Source: a virus
DNA length: 32,291 bases
IMG/VR virus record: IMGVR_UViG_3300042010_000072
Location: 1-32,291 of that record
Direction: 5' to 3' (one strand)
Below the pieces are notes generated by a model. The model did no database searches, was not told the DNA's origin, and worked only from the letters and a program-made list of their open reading frames with translations. Below are positions 16,738 through 22,196 of this stretch, piece by piece. The stretch's first letter is position 1. Every line of letters starts with the position of its first letter. A program made the position numbers and the translations under genes.

Positions 16738-16763
16738 CACGCCTTTTCAAAAGGTGGTATAAT
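16734..16763 (+). promoter_or_regulatory. Consensus promoter of second tRNA cluster
   Basis: TTGACA (16734-16739), 18-base spacer, TATAAT (16758-16763); both boxes are perfect consensus. The stop codon of the secreted protein is embedded in the -35. It lies 36 bases before tRNA-Val. Confidence 0.85.
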
Positions 16764-16799
16764 AGTTAGACAGTTAGGGTTCTGTAAAAACCCACACTC

Positions 16800-16872
16800 G
16801 GTTCTTTAGCTCAACTGGTAGAGCGCCAGTCTTACACACTGGATGTTATGGGTTCGAGTCCCTTAGGAACCA
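16800..16872 (+). tRNA. tRNA-Val (TAC)
   Basis: Acceptor GGTTCTT/AGGAACC. The arm CCAGT-CTTACAC-ACTGG gives TAC. Confidence 0.95.
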
Positions 16873-16882
16873 CGGCAGTAAT

Positions 16883-16967
16883 GCTCCTGTGGTGAAATTG
16901 GCAGACACGCCGCACTCAAAATGCGGTCCCTTCGGGGGTGTGGGTTCGAATCCCACCGGGAGTACCA
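16883..16967 (+). tRNA. tRNA-Leu (CAA)
   Basis: Acceptor GCTCCTG/CGGGAGT. The arm CCGCA-CTCAAAA-TGCGG gives CAA. Variable arm CCCTTCGGGGG. CCA is encoded at 16965-16967. Confidence 0.93.
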
Positions 16968-16968
16968 G

Positions 16969-17044
16969 TGGGTCATAGCTCAGCCGGTAGAGCACCTTGC
17001 TCATAACAAGAGTGTCGCGGGTTCAAGTCCCGCTGGCCCAACCA
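16969..17044 (+). tRNA. tRNA-Met or Ile2 (CAT)
   Basis: Acceptor TGGGTCA/TGGCCCA. Anticodon loop CTCATAA gives CAT. CCA is encoded at 17042-17044. Whether it is elongator Met or lysidine-modified Ile cannot be told from this alone. Confidence 0.85.
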
Positions 17045-17045
17045 A

Positions 17046-17117
17046 GCCTCTATAGCTCAGCGGAAGAGCGTAACCCTACGAAGGTTAGCGTCGGCGGTTC
17101 GAATCCGTCTAGGGGTA
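17046..17117 (+). tRNA. tRNA-Arg (ACG)
   Basis: Acceptor GCCTCTA/TAGGGGT. The arm TAACC-CTACGAA-GGTTA gives ACG. Confidence 0.93.
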
Positions 17118-17121
17118 CTTT

Positions 17122-17205
17122 GGAGAGTAACGCTAGAAGGTTCTAGTCTCTGATTGCTAATCAGAAGGCGGCAAAGTTCGTGGGTTTCGAATACTCTGCT
17201 CTCCG
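17122..17205 (+). tRNA. tRNA-Ser (GCT)
   Basis: Acceptor GGAGAGT/GCTCTCC, same as the two other Ser genes. The arm TCTGA-TTGCTAA-TCAGA gives GCT. Long variable region. Confidence 0.88.
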
Positions 17206-17206
17206 C

Positions 17207-17235
17207 TTTACAAGATTTATTTAGTCTGGTATAAT
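17207..17235 (+). promoter_or_regulatory. Promoter within tRNA cluster
   Basis: TTTACA (17207-17212), 17-base spacer, TATAAT (17230-17235), 11 bases before tRNA-Leu(GAG). Confidence 0.75.
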
Positions 17236-17246
17236 AGATTTACAAT

Positions 17247-17330
17247 GTCAGAGTGGCGCAATTGGTTGACGCGTAACGTTGAGGTCGTTATGGACTTATG
17301 TCCGTGTGGGTTCGAGTCCCATCTCTGACA
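17247..17330 (+). tRNA. tRNA-Leu (GAG)
   Basis: Acceptor GTCAGAG/CTCTGAC. The arm TAACG-TTGAGGT-CGTTA gives GAG. Long variable arm. Confidence 0.92.
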
Positions 17331-17352
17331 CTTTACAATTGAATAATATTAT

Positions 17353-17436
17353 GGGTGCGTGGCGGAATTGGCGAGACGCGCAGGGTTTAGGTTCCTGTAC
17401 TATGATACATTGTGGGTTCAAGTCCCACCGCGCCTA
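17353..17436 (+). tRNA. tRNA-Leu (TAG)
   Basis: Acceptor GGGTGCG/CGCGCCT. The arm CAGGG-TTTAGGT-TCCTG gives TAG. Long variable arm. Confidence 0.92.
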
Positions 17437-17448
17437 CGGTATATAAAT

Positions 17449-17521
17449 GCCTTTATAGCTCAGTGGACAGAGCGGGGAGCTTCTACCTCCTAGGTCGTGG
17501 GTTCGAATCCTACTAAGGGCA
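17449..17521 (+). tRNA. tRNA-Arg (TCT)
   Basis: Acceptor GCCTTTA/TAAGGGC. The arm GGGAG-CTTCTAC-CTCCT gives TCT. Confidence 0.92.
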
Positions 17522-17537
17522 CGTAACAACTAAATAA

Positions 17538-17618
17538 GCCGGTACCCTAGTGGCCTAGGAGCGAGACTGTAAATCTCGTGTCATTGCGACAATGTGGGAT
17601 CGATACCCTCTGCCGGTA
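17538..17618 (+). tRNA. tRNA-Tyr (GTA)
   Basis: Acceptor GCCGGTA/TGCCGGT. The arm CGAGA-CTGTAAA-TCTCG gives GTA. Long variable arm as in bacterial Tyr; T loop ATCGATA. Confidence 0.92.
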
Positions 17619-17630
17619 CGTAGTAAACTA

Positions 17631-17701
17631 GCCTCTATAGCTGAGTGGTATAGCACCGTCCTCTTAAGTCGGGGAGCTTGGTTCGATTCCAAGTGGGGGC
17701 A
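17631..17701 (+). tRNA. tRNA-Lys (CTT)
   Basis: Acceptor GCCTCTA/TGGGGGC. Arm CCGTC-CTCTTAA-GTCGG (one T/T mismatch) gives CTT. Confidence 0.88.
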
Positions 17702-17702
17702 C

Positions 17703-17785
17703 GTTGGATTAGTGTAAGGAAATTCTAGATATTAGCACTCTCCCATGTTCAGGGAGAAGTTCCAGTTTGACTCTGGAGTCCACAG
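17703..17785 (+). tRNA. Aberrant tRNA-like gene, possibly Asn (GTT)
   Basis: Anticodon-like arm CTCCC-ATGTTCA-GGGAG gives GTT, and the T arm TCCAG-TTTGACT-CTGGA is sound. The acceptor stem holds only 5-6 pairs (TGGATT/AGTCCA). The only D-stem candidate (AGTG/CACT) encloses about 21 bases, and base 37 is C. Probably a decayed tRNA or a tRNA-like RNA; a normal tRNA-Asn exists at 24847. Confidence 0.45.
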
Positions 17786-17791
17786 CCACTT

Positions 17792-17870
17792 GCCTTTGTA
17801 GCTCAGTCTGGTCTAGAGCAGCGTACTTTTAATACGCGGGTCTTGGGTTCGAATCCCAACGGGGGCACCA
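17792..17870 (+). tRNA. tRNA-Lys (TTT)
   Basis: Acceptor GCCTTTG/CGGGGGC. The arm GCGTA-CTTTTAA-TACGC gives TTT. CCA is encoded at 17868-17870. Confidence 0.93.
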
Positions 17871-17873
17871 TAC

Positions 17874-17881
17874 TGTATAAT
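17874..17881 (+). promoter_or_regulatory. -10-like box
   Basis: TG immediately followed by TATAAT (17876-17881), 26 bases before the membrane-protein ATG. No convincing -35, so weak support. Confidence 0.35.
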
Positions 17882-17907
17882 TGAACCTACCAACAGTAGG
17901 AGAAATT

Positions 17908-18228
17908 ATGCACGACCTCAAGTCGAAAATCCTTGACTTCTGGGAACTCTTCCAGAACGACATGGCATTCAATAAACGACTCCACGGCTGGCTAACCCTT
18001 ATCTGGTTCGTAGCCGCCTTCCCAATCGCAATCTGGCTCTCCGAGTCTGTACCGTTTCTGGTTTTTGTTTCGGTATACGCTGTGGTAGGATTCCACTGGA
18101 GTATTTGGTTCCAGACCAAAATTGAGAAGAAACACGAAGACAAGCCGGTAGAAGATCAAGTTCTAGGCAAGCTTGACGAAGATACCGATGTCGAAGTAGA
18201 CTCGGACAAGAAGATTCACTCAAGTTGA
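17908..18228 (+). CDS. Membrane protein with acidic tail
   Basis: 106 residues from ATG 17908 with GTAGGAGA upstream. Two adjacent hydrophobic stretches (LTLIWFVAAFPIAIWL and VPFLVFVSVYAVVGFHWSIW, residues about 37-76) look like a two-helix hairpin. A charged C-terminal tail follows (KIEKKHEDK... DEDTDVEVDSDKK). Both ends would lie on the same side of the membrane. No family recognised. It resembles small holin-like or immunity proteins in layout only. Confidence 0.7.
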   Translation: MHDLKSKILDFWELFQNDMAFNKRLHGWLTLIWFVAAFPIAIWLSESVPFLVFVSVYAVVGFHWSIWFQTKIEKKHEDKPVEDQVLGKLDEDTDVEVDSDKKIHSS

Positions 18229-18253
18229 CACTCAAACAGTCGGGTGGTAGACT
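18225..18253 (+). promoter_or_regulatory. Promoter of the conserved 244-aa gene
   Basis: TTGACA (18225-18230), 17-base spacer, TAGACT (18248-18253), 40 bases before the ATG. The TGA in the -35 is the upstream stop codon. Confidence 0.65.
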
Positions 18254-18293
18254 TGAAACATAACGACGAACGACTAACAGAAAAGGAACACTT

Positions 18294-19028
18294 ATGACTA
18301 AGCTCAATCAGATCATTGCCGTAGAAAAGGGCGTCAAGTCCAAGGCAACCCGCGATTTCACCGACCTCCACCGCGGAGTCCTCAAGACCCCTCTTCTTCA
18401 GGGTCTCTCCCGTACCTACCAGCCGAAGGATGAGGAAGGCGATCAGCTTCCTCCGGAGTCCACGCTGGTTCAGGTTAAGGCCGAAGAGGTCATCGGCAAG
18501 GTGGCTGACACCCTCACCAACCTCTTTGATGTCACCCTGACCAAGGAGAAGGCCAACGCTGTCGCTACCGCCGACGTAAAGGTTGGCGACAAGACCATTC
18601 TCCGTGACGTTCCGGTGACCTACCTGCTCTTCCTTGAGAAGCAGCTTAACGACGTTCACACGTTCGTCTCCAAGCTCCCGACTCTTGACCCGTCTCAGGA
18701 GTGGACCTATGACCCAGCAGCAGGCCAGTACTCCACTGCTGTCACCCAGACCGTTCGCACCAAGAAGGTGCCGAAGAACTGGGTCAAGGCTGAAGCCACC
18801 GACAAGCACCCTGCTCAGGTTGAGATCTTCCACGAAGATGTCATCGTGGGTACGTGGTCCAAGAAGGAGTTCTCCGGTGCGCTCCCGGCCACCCGAGTCA
18901 ACGAACTTATTACCCGTGTTGAAGCCCTCCAGACCGCTGTGAAGTTTGCACGCGAAGAGGCCAACAACACCGAAGTCACGAATGCCCAAGCTGGCAAGGC
19001 CGTGTTTGACTACTTGTTCGCCAAGTAG
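18294..19028 (+). CDS. Conserved phage/actinobacterial protein of unknown function
   Basis: 244 residues from ATG 18294 with AAAAGGAACA upstream and its own promoter. The beginning KLNQIIAVEKGVKSKATRDF, the segment RTYQPKDEEGDQLPPEST and the end VKFAREEANN recall a protein family often seen in Streptomyces phages and in actinobacteria. Its function is unknown to me. It is soluble, mixed alpha/beta, without signal peptide or recognisable catalytic motif. Codon use is strongly G/C-ending compared with neighbours, suggesting high expression. Transcription probably runs on into the permuted tRNA region. Confidence 0.85.
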   Translation: MTKLNQIIAVEKGVKSKATRDFTDLHRGVLKTPLLQGLSRTYQPKDEEGDQLPPESTLVQVKAEEVIGKVADTLTNLFDVTLTKEKANAVATADVKVGDKTILRDVPVTYLLFLEKQLNDVHTFVSKLPTLDPSQEWTYDPAAGQYSTAVTQTVRTKKVPKNWVKAEATDKHPAQVEIFHEDVIVGTWSKKEFSGALPATRVNELITRVEALQTAVKFAREEANNTEVTNAQAGKAVFDYLFAK

Positions 19029-19039
19029 TCCCCTAGATT

Positions 19040-19071
19040 CCCTGTTGAGCACAGGGTAGCGCGTGTAGCGC
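19040..19071 (+). other. Two hairpins in the leader of the permuted tRNA
   Basis: CCCTGT/ACAGGG (19040-19045 with 19051-19056, 5-base loop) and GCGC/GCGC around GTGTA (about 19059-19071) precede the permuted tRNA-Leu. There is no T-run, so they are more likely processing or stabilising elements than a terminator. Confidence 0.45.
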
Positions 19072-19076
19072 ATAGA

Positions 19077-19172
19077 CTGAAGTTAAAATTCAGACTGATA
19101 GCCCAGACCGCCCAGTGATGGTTCGACCCCATCCCCTCCGACTCGACGGAGGGTAGCCCAATGGTAGAGGCA
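19077..19172 (+). tRNA. Circularly permuted tRNA-Leu (TAA)
   Basis: The 3' part comes first. Anticodon arm CTGAA-GTTAAAA-TTCAG (19077-19093) gives TAA with U33 and A37. A variable region of 23 bases with ACTG/CAGT ends is followed by T arm GATGG-TTCGACC-CCATC (19117-19133), acceptor CCCTCCG (19134-19140) and discriminator A. After 5 bases (CTCGA) the 5' part follows: acceptor CGGAGGG (19147-19153), TA, and a Leu-type D arm (19156-19171) with GG in its loop. The acceptor halves pair perfectly over 7 bp. The gene break lies between tRNA positions 26 and 27. Leu(TAA) is the isoacceptor missing from the ordinary Leu set here. A linear reading is impossible. Confidence 0.72.
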
Positions 19173-19251
19173 CGGAGTAAGCGTATCAAGTTCAGATTAT
19201 TGCTCCAGACTAAGCACAACTACCGCACACGTCTAATCGACCGTCCAAAAA

Positions 19252-19352
19252 CTAAATTACGCGGCAGGGGTTCGAATCCCCTTCCGGCCTCTGTGTCCAA
19301 GACACTGCACCAATCCATGGCCGGATAGCTTAGTGGCAGAGCGCTTAATCTC
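19252..19352 (+). tRNA. Second circularly permuted tRNA, anticodon unresolved
   Basis: The 3' part has T arm AGGGG-TTCGAAT-CCCCT (19266-19282), acceptor TCCGGCC (19283-19289) and discriminator T. A 28-base spacer carries hairpin GTGTC/GACAC. The 5' part has acceptor GGCCGGA (19319-19325), TA, and D arm GCTT...GAGC with GG (19328-19342). The acceptor halves match over 7 perfect pairs. The break seems to be in the anticodon loop: CTTAA (19344-19348) faces TTACG (19257-19261). Beyond it, TTTTTGGAC (19360-19368) pairs fully with GTCCAAAAA (19243-19251), and ACGTGT with ACACGT. Assembling the loop gives no unique anticodon. Discriminator T suggests Cys or Gly, otherwise Arg(CCT). Confidence 0.65.
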
Positions 19353-19362
19353 AGAATGATTT

Positions 19363-19392
19363 TTGGACTTAAACGTGTAGATGTGATAAACT
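19363..19392 (+). promoter_or_regulatory. Promoter candidate for the 57-aa gene
   Basis: TTGGAC (19363-19368), 18-base spacer, TAAACT (19387-19392) preceded by TGA (extended -10). It overlaps the 3' flank of the second permuted tRNA. Confidence 0.35.
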
Positions 19393-19409
19393 ATGTGGAC
19401 ATTAGCTAA

Positions 19410-19442
19410 GACCTCCAGTCGTCGGATATGCGACTGGAGGTC
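19410..19442 (+). other. Perfect 12-bp hairpin in the leader of the 57-aa gene
   Basis: GACCTCCAGTCG (19410-19421) pairs fully with CGACTGGAGGTC (19431-19442) around a 9-base loop, 22 bases before the ATG. There is no T-run; it may be a transcript-end or leader structure, or an operator. Confidence 0.6.
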
Positions 19443-19464
19443 GTCCCACATTCAAGGAGAACCC

Positions 19465-19638
19465 ATGCCACAGTCCCGAGAAGATAGAATTTACCTAGCC
19501 TACAAGACAACTAAGGCGAAGCTCCAGAGCGAAGGCTTGACAGATCGACTGCATGGGCGTACACTTCTATATATCGCACAGGTTTTCAATGTTTCTCCCC
19601 TAGTGATTCAAAAGATCGTTAGGGATAGGCAAAAGTAA
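19465..19638 (+). CDS. Small helix-turn-helix-like protein (57 aa)
   Basis: ATG 19465 with CAAGGAGA upstream. An in-frame upstream ATG (19393) would run through the hairpin and is rejected. The protein is basic and helical. Residues about 30-55 (LHGRTLLYIAQVFNVSPLVIQ followed by KIVRDRQK) resemble a helix-turn-helix, so it could bind nucleic acid. No family assigned. It sits between the permuted tRNAs and the tRNA-like region. Confidence 0.6.
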   Translation: MPQSREDRIYLAYKTTKAKLQSEGLTDRLHGRTLLYIAQVFNVSPLVIQKIVRDRQK

Positions 19639-19641
19639 CAA

Positions 19642-19760
19642 CGGAAGTTAGTTTTGAGTCCAAAGGCCACGTTTCTAAAGTACACGGAAACAAAAGAGGC
19701 TGGGCAGGCAAAACACTGGGTGTAGTCCCAGAGACGAAGGTTCGAACCCTTCACGTCCGA
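19642..19760 (+). ncRNA. tRNA-like structured RNA element 1
   Basis: T arm GAAGG-TTCGAAC-CCTTC (19736-19752), acceptor-like ACGTCCG and discriminator A. The best 5' partner is CGGAAGT (19642-19648, 6 of 7 pairs), followed by TA. Between them no normal D arm is visible. There are hairpins GTTTC/GAAAC with an 11-base loop (19671-19691) and CTGGG/CCCAG with a 6-base loop (19716-19731). At 119 bases it is too long for a standard tRNA. It may be an interrupted or decayed tRNA, or part of a larger RNA. Confidence 0.4.
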
Positions 19761-19814
19761 CGAGTCTGGTGGCGCTCTTGTTTTACAGCCACTTGGGTAG
19801 GGTCGCTCCCTACA

Positions 19815-19883
19815 GGGCCGGATGGACGCATCCACGGTAGAAAGTCCGCGCAGGACGAAGAGGTTCGAATCCTCAAGGCCCAC
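19815..19883 (+). ncRNA. tRNA-like structured RNA element 2, no anticodon arm
   Basis: GGGCC (19815-19819) pairs with GGCCC (19877-19881). A possible D arm GGAC/GTCC encloses GGTA. The T arm GAGG-TTCGAAT-CCTC (19860-19874) is clear. Only about 12 bases separate the D and T arms, so there is no room for an anticodon arm. Upstream hairpins GTGGC/GCCAC and GTAGG/CCTAC (up to 19813) and downstream ACGG/CCGT and GAC-TTCG-GTC continue the structured stretch to about 19960. Confidence 0.4.
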
Positions 19884-20034
19884 TGCAAGCACAACGGACA
19901 AGGCTATGGACCGTAACAGAAAGTTCAAGCGGTAGGAGACTTCGGTCGCTTTTACTACTCAATGATTTCTCAGCCGGTTTGGGATGCGCGTGGTTGACCA
20001 GCTTGCTTCATTTAGATAGAACTATAGGAAATGT
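19884..20034 (+). other. Non-coding stretch before the nuclease gene
   Basis: No ORF is supported. It contains a UUCG hairpin (GAC/GTC near 19940) and an enclosing GTAG/CTAC pair. A weak TTGACC box (19994-19999) lies 17 bases before TAGAAC. It may belong to the structured RNA of 19.64-19.98 kb. Confidence 0.4.
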
Positions 20035-20364
20035 ATGAATTCGATCCAATACAGGTATAAAGCTCAGGTCGTCAAGTGGGTGGATGGAGATACCGTAGAC
20101 ATGTTGGTGGATCTAGGATTCTACCATTTCGTCAAGACCCGATTCCGACTCTATGGAATTGACACCCCGGAACGAGGCGATGCCCTCTGGGGAGAGGCTA
20201 CTACCTTTGCTGAGCTTATGGCTCCGGAAGGAACTGAGGTAGTTATCGATGTCTATAAGAGCGCAGACAAGTACGGTCGTTGGCTGGTGAACATATTTGT
20301 TGAGGGCCAGTCCGTCAACGAATCCCTTGTATCGTCTGGATTTGCAGTCCCTTACTCGGTCTAG
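20035..20364 (+). CDS. Thermonuclease (SNase)-like nuclease
   Basis: 109 residues from ATG 20035 with TAGGAA upstream. Staphylococcal nuclease-like OB fold: VKWVDGDTVDMLVDLGF (first metal-binding Asp), TRFRLYGIDTPERG (Arg, Asp and Glu of the active site) and KYGRWLVNIFVEGQSVNESL (second Arg region). It cleaves DNA or RNA non-specifically with calcium. No signal peptide is seen, so it probably acts in the infected cell, for example in host DNA turnover. It is shorter than secreted SNases (about 150). Confidence 0.88.
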   Translation: MNSIQYRYKAQVVKWVDGDTVDMLVDLGFYHFVKTRFRLYGIDTPERGDALWGEATTFAELMAPEGTEVVIDVYKSADKYGRWLVNIFVEGQSVNESLVSSGFAVPYSV

Positions 20365-20392
20365 TTGACAAAGATCTAACATAGAGTATAAT
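20365..20392 (+). promoter_or_regulatory. Strong promoter of the endolysin gene
   Basis: TTGACA (20365-20370), 16-base spacer, TATAAT (20387-20392), beginning right after the TAG of the nuclease gene and 50 bases before the endolysin ATG. Confidence 0.8.
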
Positions 20393-20427
20393 AGTCGGAT
20401 GCTAAAATAGAGTATACCATACTCTAT
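20381..20427 (+). repeat. Operator-like direct and inverted repeats
   Basis: ATAGAGTATA occurs at 20381-20390, overlapping the -10 box, and again at 20407-20416. The second copy is followed by the inverted ATACTCTAT (20419-20427), giving a 9-bp palindrome with loop ACC. The placement suits repressor binding at the endolysin promoter, or a leader hairpin in the mRNA. Confidence 0.6.
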
Positions 20428-20441
20428 CTTAGGACTCCGAC

Positions 20442-22058
20442 ATGGCACTCTCATGGCCGGTCGATGCCCCTGTTACCCAGCAGTTTGCATCGAATCCCAA
20501 CTCTATTCAGCCTAACGGCCACACCGGAATTGACTTCGGTGTTCCTACAGGCACGCCCATTTACGCAGCCGATTCCGGAAACGTTATGTTCGCTGACTGG
20601 GCTTGGAAGCTCTCTCCATCGAACCAATGGTGGATTGCTCCGGACTACGCTGGTATTTGTGTTGTCATCAACCACAACGACGGATTCCTGACCCTTTACG
20701 CTCACCTGAACTCCACTGACCTGAACGACGGCCAGTTTGTTGAGAAGGGCCAGCTTATCGGCCTCTCAGGGTCCACAGGACTCTCTACCGGACCTCACCT
20801 ACACTTTGAGGTACTTGGCTGGCCGCTACAGCCTTACAACGGCTTCTACGGGCGTCTGGACCCGAACGCGTACTGTGGAGGACTTGCACAGGCTCCTACA
20901 GTTGCTCCTAACCAGCGAGTAGTTGGTCAGTATGGAGCCATTGAGCGTACAGCAGCCAGTTCCAAGTCGGCAGCAGGTAAGACCTATGGGCATGGAGATG
21001 TACTGACCTTCAAGGGCTATGTTCACGGTGAATTCGTCAATGGAACAGACCTTTGGTTCGTTGGTGCGTACTCAGGAACTTTCTTCTCTGCTTCGGCATT
21101 TGACGACGGTGGAGTTTCCGGCCTTCAGGATCTAACCCCGGCCCCTGCTCCTGTCGAGATCGGAGCTACCCAAAGACGTGTGTCCATCGAGAAGGCGAAC
21201 TACCGTAAGACTCCTAGCGTCAGCGGTGAACTCATTCAGCAGTTCAACAAGGGAGATATTCTAAACTTCTCGCACTGGACTTACGGTGAGATGTTTGAGG
21301 GAAAGAACATCTGGCTCAAGGGTGCAATCTCAGGCGGATACGTCTGGGAAGGAGCCTTGGAAGGCAACCCGACCAATGGACTGATCCAAGAAACATCAAC
21401 TCCGACACCAGCGCCTACCCCGACTCCTGCTCCTGAGACACCTTCCGTCCCGGTTCCAGCGAAGTACTCATTTACACCTGACTTCGACTTCGTTGAGGTC
21501 ATTCCGGCAGCGCTCCCGAACTTCATGTTTGGGAACTTCCCGCAGAATCAGGAAGACGTGGTTATCCACCAGTTCGGAACGCTGGGTGTGGATACTCTCA
21601 ACAGTACCATCAACACCTTCACAAACGGAGGACTTGAGAGGGTGGCTTCCGCACACTTCGTGGTCTCAGGCAAGCGCATCATTCAGATGGTAAGCCTCAA
21701 GGACCGTGCGTACCACGCTGGAGCAGTTGGAAACAACTATGTCGGAATCGAGACCGATCCGGCACAGGACGCAGATACCATTGCGTCCACCAAGAAGCTT
21801 CTTGCGGCTCTCAAAGAGAAGTACGGCAAGGAACTGAGGAAGCATCTCCACAAGAATATCCCCGGAAATTCGACAAACTGCGGAGCTTCGATTACACTGT
21901 CCAAGTACGATCTAGACATTCCGGTCGTACCCGACCCAACTCCGGTCCCAGTACCGGTACCAACTCCCGAGCCAACACCGGCTCCGGTAGTCGATGAGGA
22001 AGCCATCATTGATGACTTCCTTGGCTCGCTGAAGAAGATTTACTTCGACAGCAAGTAA
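20442..22058 (+). CDS. Endolysin: M23 peptidase + SH3-like repeats + amidase
   Basis: 538 residues from ATG 20442. Residues 1-145 are an M23/LytM endopeptidase: H27 and D31 in GHTGIDFG, H88 in LYAHL, H119 and H121 in PHLHFE. Two SH3-like repeats follow (RVVGQYGAIERTAASSKSAA and RVSIEKANYRKTPSVSGELI, about 155-305), for wall binding. After a TPAPTPTPAP linker, residues about 345-495 are an amidase_2/PGRP domain. Its motifs are VVIHQFG, AHFVVSG, YHAGAVGNNYVGIE and HKNIPGNSTNC, where the two His and the Cys bind zinc. A second Pro-rich linker and a short acidic tail end it. No signal peptide, so release needs a holin or another route. It should cut both cross-bridges and the glycan-peptide bond. 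Confidence 0.93.
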   Translation: MALSWPVDAPVTQQFASNPNSIQPNGHTGIDFGVPTGTPIYAADSGNVMFADWAWKLSPSNQWWIAPDYAGICVVINHNDGFLTLYAHLNSTDLNDGQFVEKGQLIGLSGSTGLSTGPHLHFEVLGWPLQPYNGFYGRLDPNAYCGGLAQAPTVAPNQRVVGQYGAIERTAASSKSAAGKTYGHGDVLTFKGYVHGEFVNGTDLWFVGAYSGTFFSASAFDDGGVSGLQDLTPAPAPVEIGATQRRVSIEKANYRKTPSVSGELIQQFNKGDILNFSHWTYGEMFEGKNIWLKGAISGGYVWEGALEGNPTNGLIQETSTPTPAPTPTPAPETPSVPVPAKYSFTPDFDFVEVIPAALPNFMFGNFPQNQEDVVIHQFGTLGVDTLNSTINTFTNGGLERVASAHFVVSGKRIIQMVSLKDRAYHAGAVGNNYVGIETDPAQDADTIASTKKLLAALKEKYGKELRKHLHKNIPGNSTNCGASITLSKYDLDIPVVPDPTPVPVPVPTPEPTPAPVVDEEAIIDDFLGSLKKIYFDSK

Positions 22059-22074
22059 AACCCTCTAGAATCAG

Positions 22075-22115
22075 AAGAGCAGGGATTTGCGATTTGCGTC
22101 CCTGCTCTTTCTGTT
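22075..22115 (+). terminator. Intrinsic terminator after endolysin
   Basis: An 11-bp stem AAGAGCAGGGA/TCCCTGCTCTT (22075-22085 with 22099-22109) has a 13-base loop and is followed by TCTGTT. Confidence 0.8.
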
Positions 22116-22122
22116 ATAGAAT
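22094..22122 (+). promoter_or_regulatory. Promoter candidate for the secreted NlpC/P60 gene
   Basis: TTGCGT (22094-22099), 17-base spacer, TAGAAT (22117-22122), 75 bases before the ATG. The -35 lies within the terminator loop. Confidence 0.35.
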
Positions 22123-22196
22123 AGTTACCTGTCCATGCCACTCCCCTACAAGAAAGAAAAAGGCAGCCTAGCAATTCGTTCAACCACACAGGAATT

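Noticed and set aside
19029-19400. Group I intron around the permuted tRNA halves
   Set aside because: An AGACTA box (19207) resembles the P7 strand, but I could not find the matching strand, the P3/P8 core or a terminal G at the right place.
19838-19925. RNase P RNA-like motifs (GAAAGTCCG and ACAGAA)
   Set aside because: They are only about 75 bases apart and the rest of the conserved core is absent; probably coincidence.
19640-20034. tmRNA gene
   Set aside because: No reading frame ending in an Ala-rich tag and no typical 5' TTCGAC D-loop paired to a 3' end; the tRNA-like elements are too short or incomplete.
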